From positions 1 through 14,712 of the forward strand of contig JAFZAR010000361.1 of assembly GCA_017557085.1 (NCBI GenBank): DNA of 14,712 nt, read 5' to 3'. The position numbers were made by a program, and so were the translations under genes. The DNA is from Verrucomicrobiota bacterium. Its GTDB lineage: Bacteria > Verrucomicrobiota > Verrucomicrobiia > Limisphaerales > UBA1412. The notes below the pieces were generated by a model, which had not been told where the DNA came from, made no database searches, and saw nothing but the letters and a program-made list of their open reading frames with translations. Positions 1 through 7,346 of this stretch are shown here, in pieces. Numbering within the stretch: the stretch's first letter is position 1; each line of letters opens with the position of its first letter.

Positions 1-209
1 CAAAATCCACAGAAAGCCTTATTGAGGAAGTCGTCTTTGTCGTAAATGGCGATCGGGTCGAAAAACGCCTGGTCAAGCGCGGCATCAGTGATGATAATTA
101 CACGGAAATTCTTGAAGGACTTCAAGAAGGAGAGGAAATTGTCAGCGGCGGCTATAAGGCCATCAGCAAAGATCTTGAAGATGGCAAACTCATCCTGGTC
201 AAACCCTAG
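1..209 (+). CDS. Efflux periplasmic adaptor (HlyD/MacA-like), 3' end only
   Basis: This is the last 68 codons of a gene that begins before the window; the frame starts at base 3 and ends at TAG 207-209. The translation contains VFVVNGDRVEKRLVKRG and later EGLQEGEEIVSGG, a pattern I recognise as the C-terminal membrane-proximal beta domain of RND/MacA-type membrane fusion proteins. Such proteins sit in the periplasm, anchored to the inner membrane, and link an inner-membrane transporter to a TolC-like outer-membrane channel. Only one base separates its stop from the ATPase start, so it is translated with the ABC genes that follow. That context favours a MacA-type partner of an ABC exporter over an RND pump. 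The N-terminal hairpin and signal or anchor are outside the window. Confidence 0.85.
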   Translation, partial: KSTESLIEEVVFVVNGDRVEKRLVKRGISDDNYTEILEGLQEGEEIVSGGYKAISKDLEDGKLILVKP

Positions 210-210
210 T

Positions 211-906
211 ATGTCCCTTCCGCTCATTCAAATCGAAAATGTTTGTAAAGCCTACAACATGGGCGCGGAAACTGTCCATGCGCTGAGAGGTGTCAATTTA
301 CAGATTTTCAAAGGCGAATATGTCGCTATCATGGGGCCCAGCGGTTCCGGTAAATCCACTCTGATGAACATTCTGGGATGTTTGGATACCCCAACCTCCG
401 GCAGTTTTATCCTGAATGGACATGCTGTAGATCAAATGGATGATGATGAACTGGCGGACATCCGCAATCGGGAGATTGGATTTGTCTTTCAAACTTTTAA
501 TCTGCTTCCCCGGAGCACTTCCCTACACAATGTGGAACTTCCTCTTATCTATGCAGGAGTTGATTTAGATGAGCGTTTGGAAATCGCCAGAAATGCGTTG
601 ATCCAGGTAGGTCTCAAAGCGCGCATGAACCACAAGCCCAATGAGCTTTCCGGCGGTCAGCGTCAGCGTGTTGCCGTAGCGCGCGCCCTTGTAAATAATC
701 CATCTATTCTGCTGGCGGACGAACCGACCGGCAATCTTGACACCGCTACCGGTGATGAGATCATGCTTCTGTTTGATGAACTTTATAAGAAGGGCAATAC
801 TATCATTCTGGTAACACACGAAGAGGATATCGCGCAAAGAGCACGGCGCATCATCCGTATTCGTGACGGCAGGATCGCTTCTGATGAACCACATCAGGTG
901 AGTTAA
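211..906 (+). CDS. MacB/LolD-type ABC transporter ATP-binding protein
   Basis: A 231-residue cytoplasmic ATPase that powers the two permeases encoded next. All nucleotide-binding motifs are intact: Walker A GPSGSGKST at 42-50, Q-loop Gln94 in FQTFNLLP, signature LSGGQ at 146-150, Walker B ILLADEP at 166-172, the following NLD D-loop and switch His203 in VTHEED. The motif set and length match the MacB/LolD/YknY family of stand-alone ATPases. The frame stays open upstream to an ATG at 46, but that stretch overlaps the adaptor gene in another frame and reads as low-complexity nonsense. The family-typical start is ATG 211 (MSLPLIQIENV), one base after the adaptor stop. Only 8 bases separate its stop from permease 1, so an operon is clear. 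In E. coli MacB the ATPase and permease are fused; here they are separate. Confidence 0.95.
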   Translation: MSLPLIQIENVCKAYNMGAETVHALRGVNLQIFKGEYVAIMGPSGSGKSTLMNILGCLDTPTSGSFILNGHAVDQMDDDELADIRNREIGFVFQTFNLLPRSTSLHNVELPLIYAGVDLDERLEIARNALIQVGLKARMNHKPNELSGGQRQRVAVARALVNNPSILLADEPTGNLDTATGDEIMLLFDELYKKGNTIILVTHEEDIAQRARRIIRIRDGRIASDEPHQVS

Positions 907-914
907 ATTACGCT

Positions 915-2138
915 ATGAAGCTCAAAAATGAATTGTCAGAGAGTTTCCGCATCGCGTTTGACGCAATCAACGCTAATAAGATGCGGTCTATCCTGACAAC
1001 TTTGGGCATCGTGATCGGCGTGGTCACTGTTTCCCTGATGAGCATGGCCATTGACGGCGTATCCAAGAGCTTCGTTCAAAGTATCTCAGTATTAGGTTCA
1101 GATATCCTTTATATCGAAAAGGAATCCTGGATGGATCATTCAGACTGGTGGAAACGCAGAGGCCGCAGAGATATTGAGCTTTCTCAGGCCAAAGAACTTG
1201 TTCGTTTAGCGGGGGATCGCTATATCATTTCCCCTTATGTTTCTCATCAAGTCTGCACTGTAAAATATGGAAGTGAAAGCATCACGGGTGTTTTCATGGA
1301 CGGAGGTTCCGCAGAACACCAAGCTGTCAATGGATATACTTTTTCAGAAGGACGCTTTTTTGATGCCAATGAAGTGAACGGCTCCCGACCGGTCTGCGTA
1401 TTAGGCTACGATGCCGTGCATTCTCTTTTCAAGGGAGACAGTGCTGTCGGTAAAAAAGTAAAACTCAATGATATTACTTATGAAGTCATTGGAGCTATGG
1501 AAAAACGCGGAACTTTCATGGGATTCAGTATGGATAACACAGTTTATGTCCCCGTAACCCGAATGCTTAGTGATTTCGCAAATCGTCCCAATGTCAGTAT
1601 CCTCGTCAAAGCACCGGATATGAAAAACATAGATGAAATGACGGAGGAAATTCGGGGGCTTATGCGCAAAGTACGTCATCTTCAACCGGGTGAAGAAGAT
1701 GACTTTGCCATCAATAAACAGGGATCATTGATAGATACATTCAATAAGGTCAACAGGATCATTTCCAGCTGCGGACTTTTCATTACCGGGCTTTCTTTGT
1801 TCGTAGGCGGTATCGGCATCATGAATATCATGTTCGTATCTGTAGCGGAACGTACAAAGGAAATCGGGTTGAGAAAAGCGCTCGGTGCCCGGCGCAGGAC
1901 TATCCTGCTCCAATTTATGTTGGAAGCACTTCTGATTTGTCTCTTTGGAGGTATTATTGGGCTTCTTATAGCATTTGCATTCCAGCCAATTGTCAGTATT
2001 TACATACCAGCTTCGATTTCACTTAAAACTGTTGTGATAGCCCTGTTGATCGCGGCAGCAACTGGTGTTATTTCTGGCTATATCCCGGCTCGAAGAGCTG
2101 CTGAAATGGATCCAGTGGATTCCTTGCGTAATGAATAA
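915..2138 (+). CDS. MacB-type ABC permease 1 (MacB_PCD + FtsX)
   Basis: A 407-residue inner-membrane protein with the MacB permease layout. There is a short cytoplasmic N-terminus, TM1 at about 24-46 (after NANKMRSILTTLG), a large periplasmic domain at about 50-280, then three C-terminal TM segments at about 284-309, 339-356 and 372-390. The conserved FtsX loop VAERTKEIGLRKALGA lies at about 310-324, where it couples to the ATPase, and the protein ends in the family-typical MDPVDSLRNE. Mechanotransmission permeases of this kind drive efflux through the adaptor without moving substrate across the membrane themselves. The substrate cannot be told from sequence; macrolides, peptides, lipoproteins or siderophores are all known for the family. 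It is paralogous to the next gene, so the working unit may be a heterodimer. Confidence 0.93.
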   Translation: MKLKNELSESFRIAFDAINANKMRSILTTLGIVIGVVTVSLMSMAIDGVSKSFVQSISVLGSDILYIEKESWMDHSDWWKRRGRRDIELSQAKELVRLAGDRYIISPYVSHQVCTVKYGSESITGVFMDGGSAEHQAVNGYTFSEGRFFDANEVNGSRPVCVLGYDAVHSLFKGDSAVGKKVKLNDITYEVIGAMEKRGTFMGFSMDNTVYVPVTRMLSDFANRPNVSILVKAPDMKNIDEMTEEIRGLMRKVRHLQPGEEDDFAINKQGSLIDTFNKVNRIISSCGLFITGLSLFVGGIGIMNIMFVSVAERTKEIGLRKALGARRRTILLQFMLEALLICLFGGIIGLLIAFAFQPIVSIYIPASISLKTVVIALLIAAATGVISGYIPARRAAEMDPVDSLRNE

Positions 2139-2193
2139 TTCATGGAACGATTTGTGTACAACTCAACAAAATTTGAATATCCCAAACCAACTT

Positions 2194-2198
2194 GGAGG
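2194..2198 (+). promoter_or_regulatory. Shine-Dalgarno site fixing the permease 2 start
   Basis: GGAGG lies 8 bases before ATG 2207. It is the strongest ribosome binding site in the exporter operon. It shows that the start is ATG 2207 and not the in-frame TTG at 2192, which overlaps the site itself. Confidence 0.85.
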
Positions 2199-2206
2199 TA
2201 CGCGCT

Positions 2207-3433
2207 ATGAATTTTGAATTACTGAAAATATCTATTCAATCCATTCTGGCACACAAGCTTCGCTCCATCCTAACATTGCTGGGTATTCTAGTAGGCGTGT
2301 TCTCTATTATCCTCGTAATGACCACCATGCGGGCGCTGCAAGGTTCGATAGAAACTGAGATTTCCAGTTTGGGTGCCAATACCGTCCAAATCAAAAAATG
2401 GCCTACGATCAGCTTTGGCGGTCCCGGCACTTGGGAAAAATACAGACGTCGTCATGATCTGGATTATGAGCAGTACAAAAAACTTCGTTTAGCACTTCCC
2501 TCTGTCAAAGGTATCGGCATTATCAATCAATTTGATACCAATGAAGCCTCTTCACGATACGATACGACTAATCCTGATATTTCTCTCTATGGAGTCACTT
2601 ACCCTACTTTTTCAGCACGCAATATGGTAGTCGAAGAAGGCCGGGCCATCACTGACACCGATGTGGACAGCCGGCGCAATGTCTGCGTATTGGGAAATCC
2701 TTTGGCTAAAAAGCTCTTCCCTTACGGTTCCGCCATTTCACAGCATGTTCGCTTCAACAGTATCAACTACACTGTAGTCGGAGTTTTAAAAGAAAAAGGT
2801 TCTCTCTTCAATGCCGGAGCAGACAATATGATCCTGATTCCTATCACGACTGCTATGAATTACTACGGACACCATCGTTCTTTGGATTTTCTAGTGGAAG
2901 CTGTCAATTCTAAAGAGTTTGAAGACACCATTGAACAAGTCCGAGGCACCCTTCGTTCTATTCGGCATATCAAACCGATTGAGGAAGATGATTTTGAAAT
3001 CGAAACAAATGATACACTGATCACTCAGTTTCAAAATGTTACGCTTACTATCCGTATCGGCATCACAGTGGTAAGTTCTATCGCACTGCTCGCAGCCGGA
3101 ATCGGCATTATGAATATCATGCTGGTATCCGTTACCGAACGCACGAGAGAGATTGGTATTCGCCGCGCTATCGGCGCTAAAAAACGGAATATCCTGACTC
3201 AGTTCATTATGGAAGCCATCGTCCTTTGTCAGATAGGCGGGATCGCCGGTGTTATTCTGGGAGTTTTAGGAGGGAATCTTGCTGCGGTTGTTCTCAAAGT
3301 ACCAATGACTGTCCCTGTTGACTGGGTCATCATTGGACTGGTGATTTGTTCTGTGGTGGGTATTCTCTTTGGATCTTACCCGGCATGGAAAGCCGCAAAC
3401 CTTGATCCTATTGAAAGTCTGCGGCACGAATAA
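2207..3433 (+). CDS. MacB-type ABC permease 2 (MacB_PCD + FtsX)
   Basis: A 408-residue paralogue of permease 1. TM1 is at about 20-42, a periplasmic domain follows, and TM2-TM4 lie at about 283-309, 338-362 and 372-391. The coupling loop VTERTREIGIRRAIGA is at about 309-324 and the ending is LDPIESLRHE. Both permeases share a periplasmic stretch of the form RxxRHxxPxEEDDF followed by a segment with (S/T)LIxxFxxV, consistent with an old tandem duplication followed by divergence. A 68-base gap separates it from permease 1; I see no convincing promoter or terminator there, so co-transcription is likely, and the strong GGAGG would give independent translation initiation. It ends the operon, 6 bases short of the convergent thiC stop. 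Confidence 0.93.
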   Translation: MNFELLKISIQSILAHKLRSILTLLGILVGVFSIILVMTTMRALQGSIETEISSLGANTVQIKKWPTISFGGPGTWEKYRRRHDLDYEQYKKLRLALPSVKGIGIINQFDTNEASSRYDTTNPDISLYGVTYPTFSARNMVVEEGRAITDTDVDSRRNVCVLGNPLAKKLFPYGSAISQHVRFNSINYTVVGVLKEKGSLFNAGADNMILIPITTAMNYYGHHRSLDFLVEAVNSKEFEDTIEQVRGTLRSIRHIKPIEEDDFEIETNDTLITQFQNVTLTIRIGITVVSSIALLAAGIGIMNIMLVSVTERTREIGIRRAIGAKKRNILTQFIMEAIVLCQIGGIAGVILGVLGGNLAAVVLKVPMTVPVDWVIIGLVICSVVGILFGSYPAWKAANLDPIESLRHE

Positions 3434-3439
3434 ATTCTT

Positions 3440-4726
3440 TTAAATCTCTTTAGAGATCCTCATGGAACAGAACTCCGGGCCGCACATGGTGCAGTACTGT
3501 GCTCGTTTATCATGATCGGGAGAGCGACCTCCTTCTCTCAGAGCTTCCGCTCTCAGTTCTCTTGCCTTATCCGGATCCAGAGCCAATTCAAACTGTTTTT
3601 CCCAATCAAAATCCGCACGAGCCTGTGAGATTGCATCATCTCTATCTCTGGCACGAGGTTTGCCTAAGGCGATATCCGCCGCATGAGCTGCTATTTTATA
3701 CGCAATAACACCATCCCGGACATCTCTGGCATTCGGCAAGCCTAAATGTTCCTTTGGTGTCACATAGCATAGCATTGACGCACCAGAGTAGGCACCCATC
3801 GTCGCTCCGATCGCACTGGTGATATGATCATAACCGGGAGCACAATCTGTCACGACCGGGCCTAAAATATAAAACGGCGCGTCATCACAAACTTCCCGTT
3901 CCCGGCGCATATTCATTTCGATCTGATCAAACGGGATATGACCGGGACCTTCGACCATGGCCTGCACTCCGGCTTTCCGACAACGCCGCACCAGCTCACC
4001 TAATGTTTCCAATTCAGCAAACTGAGCCGCATCGCTTGCGTCAGCCAGACATCCGGGGCGCATTCCATCACCTAATGAAAGTGTAACATCATGTTCCAGA
4101 CAAATTTTCAGGATCTCATCAAAAGCCGTATAAAAAGGATTCTCCCGCTGGTTTTGTCTCATCCAGCGGGCAAGTATAGAACCTCCTCTGCTGACAATGC
4201 GAAGGAGGCGTTTCTTTGCGAAATCTATGTGTTTCAGCAGTATCCCGGAATGGACTGTCATATAATCCACTCCTTGCTCCGCTTGTTCACGGATCACCTG
4301 CAGGATCAATGATTCACTTAAACCCTGGCTCCCGCCGGCTCTGGCCAGAGCTTCATAAATAGGAACGGTACCCACCGGAACAGGACTGTTTTCAATGATC
4401 TTCTGGCGAATCTGGATAATGTTTTCCCCAGTACTCAGATCCATCACAGTATCCGCACCATATTTGACCGCGTTATTCAGTTTTTCAAGCTCCTGCATGG
4501 GACAGCTTGAAAGAGCAGAGTTGCCGATATTGGCATTTATCTTTGTTCTCAACAGCCGTCCGATCCCCATCGGTTTCAAATTTTTATGATGGATATTCGC
4601 AGGAATGACTATCTTTCCCTCGGCTACATGGAGACGGATTTCCTCCGGGGTACGATATTCTATCGCCGCTACCTGTTCGATCTGCGGCGTGACTTCACCT
4701 GCGTTCGCACGCTGTAACTGAGTCAT
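3440..4726 (-). CDS. thiC: Phosphomethylpyrimidine synthase, short form
   Basis: A 428-residue radical-SAM enzyme that rearranges aminoimidazole ribotide to HMP phosphate, the pyrimidine half of thiamine, in the cytoplasm. The diagnostic C-terminal iron-sulfur motif CTMCGPEFC is present (Cys412, Cys415, Cys420). Other recognisable blocks are MDLSTG (95-100), SRGGSILARWM (179-189), EGPGHIPFDQIE (259-270) with candidate metal ligand His263, and APGYDHI (296-302) with His301. It lacks the N-terminal extension of the roughly 600-residue E. coli and Bacillus enzymes and has the length of the short form seen in many anaerobes and archaea. It is the last gene of the aminotransferase-dapL-thiC operon, 23 bases after dapL. 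That gap is far too small for a TPP riboswitch, the usual thiC control element. Confidence 0.97.
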   Translation of the reverse strand: MTQLQRANAGEVTPQIEQVAAIEYRTPEEIRLHVAEGKIVIPANIHHKNLKPMGIGRLLRTKINANIGNSALSSCPMQELEKLNNAVKYGADTVMDLSTGENIIQIRQKIIENSPVPVGTVPIYEALARAGGSQGLSESLILQVIREQAEQGVDYMTVHSGILLKHIDFAKKRLLRIVSRGGSILARWMRQNQRENPFYTAFDEILKICLEHDVTLSLGDGMRPGCLADASDAAQFAELETLGELVRRCRKAGVQAMVEGPGHIPFDQIEMNMRREREVCDDAPFYILGPVVTDCAPGYDHITSAIGATMGAYSGASMLCYVTPKEHLGLPNARDVRDGVIAYKIAAHAADIALGKPRARDRDDAISQARADFDWEKQFELALDPDKARELRAEALREGGRSPDHDKRAQYCTMCGPEFCSMRISKEI

Positions 4727-4749
4727 AATTGCTTGCTCTATAAAGAATA

Positions 4750-5997
4750 CTAAAACTCAAACTTCACATCGCCAAGACGTTTGGCAATTTCTTCGAGAAT
4801 GAGTTTTTCGTCGGCCACTGTCGGAGCGGCAAAGGTCACACTAAAGCGCAGATAAGCACCTGCGTCATCCCAAGGCACAGTAGAAATCAACTTCTCTGTG
4901 ATCAGCCATTGAGAAACTGCTTCCGCCGTCTCAAATTCTATGCGTGAACCATTCTTTTTAACAGCGGCTTTGGGAGCTTTGGTATAAAGGAAAAATGAAC
5001 CTTTGGGTTTGCGAGCTTTGAATCCCAGAGATTTTAAAGTCCTCACAAGTCCCGTCATACGGCGGGAGTATTTGCTGACAATGCGTTTGGTGAAGGAAGG
5101 ATTTAACAAACCTTCCGCAACAGCGTGCTGAATAGCCAGGAACTGACCCGAGTCTGTATTATCTTTGACATCACCATAGGCTTTGACCAACAGCGGATTA
5201 CCCACAACAAAACCACAGCGCCAACCGGTCATATTGAACATCTTGCTGGCAGAATGAAGTTCCACACCCACATCCACTGCGCCGGGAGTCGCCAGGAAGG
5301 AAAGAGGTTTATCCTGGAATACCAGCGCCGCATAAGCTGCGTCATGGATCACCACGATATTATTCTTCTTGGCAAATGCCACGACTTCGGCAAAAAACTC
5401 AGGAGTCGCACTGGCACCTGTGGGATTATTGGGATAGTTTAAAACCATCACTTTGGCCTTGGCCAGAATGTCCGCGGGAACAGCATCCAGATCCGGCAGA
5501 AAATGCTTCTTTTCCAAAAGAGGCATATTATAAACCTTGCCGCCGTAATACTTGGCATGGGTTCCAAAAACGGGATATCCCGGTGTAGTCATCAAAACAT
5601 AATCACCCGGATTGATCAAAACCGCGGGAAGAATGGAAAGAGCCGCTTTGCTGCCGATGCTATGAATGACTTGAGTCTGTGGATCGATTCCTTTCACACC
5701 GCAAACCTGTTCCATATACTTGGCGGCGGCTTCTTTCAGAACAATGTCGCCATTATCAGCATAACCACGGTTCTCCGGTTTGCGTGCTTCACGATAGAGC
5801 GCATTCACTAATTTGGTCGGAGCCATTGCATCCGGCTCACCCACCCCCATATCGATCAGCTTGACTTTCGGATTTGCTGCCACCGCAGCACGCTTTGCGC
5901 GTTTGATTTTTTCAAATTTATAGATCGCGGTATCTTTACCGTAATTAGCTCCGCCGATCCTCTCGGCAAATAATCCCTGTATATAAGATTCTTTCAT
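4750..5997 (-). CDS. dapL: LL-diaminopimelate aminotransferase (DapL2 type)
   Basis: A 415-residue PLP fold-type I enzyme that makes LL-diaminopimelate from tetrahydrodipicolinate and glutamate in one step, bypassing the acylated intermediates of DapD/C/E. It serves lysine and peptidoglycan synthesis in the cytoplasm. Visible active-site features are the PLP lysine Lys252 in HSASKMF, NNPTGA with Asn191, HDAAY with Asp219, GWR with Arg260 and carboxylate-binding Arg384 in YLRFSVTF. The blocks MGVGEPD (50-56), NRGYADNG (76-83) and IHSIGSK (111-117) resemble my memory of methanogen-type DapL2, not the GDVTQPL type of plants, Chlamydia and Bacteroides. The start ATG 5997 is preceded by AAAGAAG. 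It lies 38 bases after the upstream aminotransferase gene. A related alanine/aspartate aminotransferase is the main alternative. Confidence 0.88.
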   Translation of the reverse strand: MKESYIQGLFAERIGGANYGKDTAIYKFEKIKRAKRAAVAANPKVKLIDMGVGEPDAMAPTKLVNALYREARKPENRGYADNGDIVLKEAAAKYMEQVCGVKGIDPQTQVIHSIGSKAALSILPAVLINPGDYVLMTTPGYPVFGTHAKYYGGKVYNMPLLEKKHFLPDLDAVPADILAKAKVMVLNYPNNPTGASATPEFFAEVVAFAKKNNIVVIHDAAYAALVFQDKPLSFLATPGAVDVGVELHSASKMFNMTGWRCGFVVGNPLLVKAYGDVKDNTDSGQFLAIQHAVAEGLLNPSFTKRIVSKYSRRMTGLVRTLKSLGFKARKPKGSFFLYTKAPKAAVKKNGSRIEFETAEAVSQWLITEKLISTVPWDDAGAYLRFSVTFAAPTVADEKLILEEIAKRLGDVKFEF

Positions 5998-6035
5998 TCT
6001 TCTTTAAATTAGTGATATAATTGATAAATAGCGAC

Positions 6036-7211
6036 TTACTTAGCAATTTTCTTACAAAAACGTTCCATGCGGTCCATACCCTTTTCAATCAACTGCATCG
6101 AAGTCGCATAGCTGAGACGGATATTTGCATCCGAGCCAAAGGCGATACCCGGCACAACAGCCACTTTTTCTTCCTCCAGCAAACGAGCGGCAAACTCCAC
6201 AGATTTCATCCCGGTCGCCGAGATATTAGGGAACAGATAAAACGCGCCTTTTGCGTTTACACAAGAAACTCCCGGCATCTGATTAAGTCTCTCATAAATA
6301 TATGTACGGCGACGGCTATATTCCTGAAGCCACACAGGCAAATGATCCTGAGGACCATTCAACGCGGCTACCGCGCCCATCTGGGCAAAGGACACCGGGT
6401 TGCTGGTGCTGTGACTTTGCATCGCTCCAACCGCTTTGGCAATCACCAGCGGAGCAGCCGTGATACCGATCCTCCATCCCGTCATGGAATACGCTTTGGA
6501 CAAACCGCTTACGATAACTGTTCTTTCCGCAGCCTGGGGTGAAACAGTCGCAATACTGACATGCTGAGCTCCATCGTAACAAAGTTTTTCATAGATCTCA
6601 TCACTCATAATGTAGAGATCTTTCTCCACACAAACATCTGCCAGAGCTTTCAGCTCTTCACGGGTATAAACACTGCCTGTCGGATTGCAGGGAGAATTCA
6701 GAATAAGCAGCTTTGTTCTGGGAGTGACTGCATTACGAAGTTGTTCAGCTGTGATTTTAAACTCCGTGGCATCTGTCCCCTGCACAAAAACAGGAGTCGC
6801 CCCAGCCATTTTGACCATTTCGGGATAACTCACCCAGTAAGGAGACGGAATAATGACTTCATCGCCTTCCTGACAAAGAGCCATGATCGTATTGAAGCAG
6901 GAATGTTTACCGCCACAGGAAATAACGATTTGATTGGGCTCGAAAGTCAGTCCTAAATCTCTCTTGAATTTATCAGCAACAGCTTGGCGCAGAACAAGCA
7001 ATCCACTGCTTGGAGTGTACTTGGTCATTCCTTTGCGCATGGCATCTACTGCCGCGTCCTGAATATGCTGCGGAGTTGAAAAATCAGGCTCCCCTGCCCC
7101 AAAGCCGACAACATCCAGCCCCTCGGCTTTCATCTGTTTTGCTTTTGCATCAATAGCCAGCGTCAGAGAAGGAGTTACGCCGGCAGCTCTTTTAGATATC
7201 CTATAATCCAT
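6036..7211 (-). CDS. Class I (subgroup Ib) aspartate/prephenate-type aminotransferase
   Basis: A 391-residue PLP enzyme. Motifs: GFGAGEPDFSTP (36-47), SGLSKAYSMTGWRIG (235-249) with PLP lysine Lys239 and Arg247, SPCNPTG with Asn176, SDEIYEKL with Asp204 and Tyr207, and the alpha-carboxylate Arg365 in NIRLSYAT. Lys102 in CGGKHSCFN fits the position that contacts the substrate side chain in the 1-beta aspartate aminotransferases of Thermus and Rhizobium. The likely reaction is aspartate/2-oxoglutarate transamination; several enzymes of this subgroup also convert prephenate to arogenate, and sequence reading alone does not settle which. It is first in the operon with dapL and thiC and supplies the same aspartate branch. 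AGGGG lies 6 bases before ATG 7211, supporting the start. Confidence 0.93.
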   Translation of the reverse strand: MDYRISKRAAGVTPSLTLAIDAKAKQMKAEGLDVVGFGAGEPDFSTPQHIQDAAVDAMRKGMTKYTPSSGLLVLRQAVADKFKRDLGLTFEPNQIVISCGGKHSCFNTIMALCQEGDEVIIPSPYWVSYPEMVKMAGATPVFVQGTDATEFKITAEQLRNAVTPRTKLLILNSPCNPTGSVYTREELKALADVCVEKDLYIMSDEIYEKLCYDGAQHVSIATVSPQAAERTVIVSGLSKAYSMTGWRIGITAAPLVIAKAVGAMQSHSTSNPVSFAQMGAVAALNGPQDHLPVWLQEYSRRRTYIYERLNQMPGVSCVNAKGAFYLFPNISATGMKSVEFAARLLEEEKVAVVPGIAFGSDANIRLSYATSMQLIEKGMDRMERFCKKIAK

Positions 7212-7217
7212 ATCCCG

Positions 7218-7222
7218 CCCCT
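7218..7222 (-). promoter_or_regulatory. Shine-Dalgarno site of the aminotransferase gene
   Basis: On the minus strand AGGGG lies 6 bases before ATG 7211. It fits the first gene of the aminotransferase-dapL-thiC operon and fixes its start. Confidence 0.7.
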
Positions 7223-7277
7223 ATTGAACACAAGGCAGACCTAAATCTCAAGCTAAAAGATAAAAAATAAACAAGAG

Positions 7278-7294
7278 TATTAGAATTACTAATA
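7278..7294. repeat. 17-bp dyad upstream of the aminotransferase operon
   Basis: TATTAG and CTAATA form a perfect 6-base inverted repeat around a 5-base centre. It lies in the 135-base gap between the TPR gene and the aminotransferase, about 67-83 bases before ATG 7211. On the minus strand it is followed by a T-rich stretch. It could be an operator half of a control region or a weak terminator of the TPR gene; the stem is almost all A/T, so a terminator seems less likely. Confidence 0.45.
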
Positions 7295-7305
7295 AATTAC
7301 CCGTC

Positions 7306-7328
7306 TTATGACACCATAGGACTCATAA
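7306..7328. repeat. 23-bp dyad with symmetric centre, possible operator
   Basis: TTATGA and TCATAA form a perfect 6-base inverted repeat, and the spacer contains a further CC/GG pair on the same symmetry axis (CCATAGG). Two more symmetric pairs (GT and AC) lie just outside after one mismatch. It sits 95-117 bases before the aminotransferase start and 11 bases from the other dyad. The symmetry suits binding by a dimeric regulator better than an RNA terminator, and no T tract follows on either strand. Confidence 0.45.
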
Positions 7329-7346
7329 CACAAAGCCAGTAGAGGA

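Noticed and set aside
46..210. In-frame ATG at 46 as a longer start for the ABC ATPase
   Set aside because: The added 55 residues overlap the adaptor gene in another frame, resemble nothing in the family, and ATG 211 gives the standard N-terminus one base after the adaptor stop.
2192..2206. TTG 2192 as the start of permease 2
   Set aside because: It overlaps the GGAGG ribosome binding site, which is correctly placed 8 bases before ATG 2207.
2139..2206. Promoter between the two permease genes
   Set aside because: Only poor matches (TTGTGT and GAATAT) are present; co-transcription is the simpler reading.
4727..4749. TPP riboswitch before thiC
   Set aside because: The gap to dapL is only 23 bases, too short for the element, and no THI-box-like sequence is seen in it.
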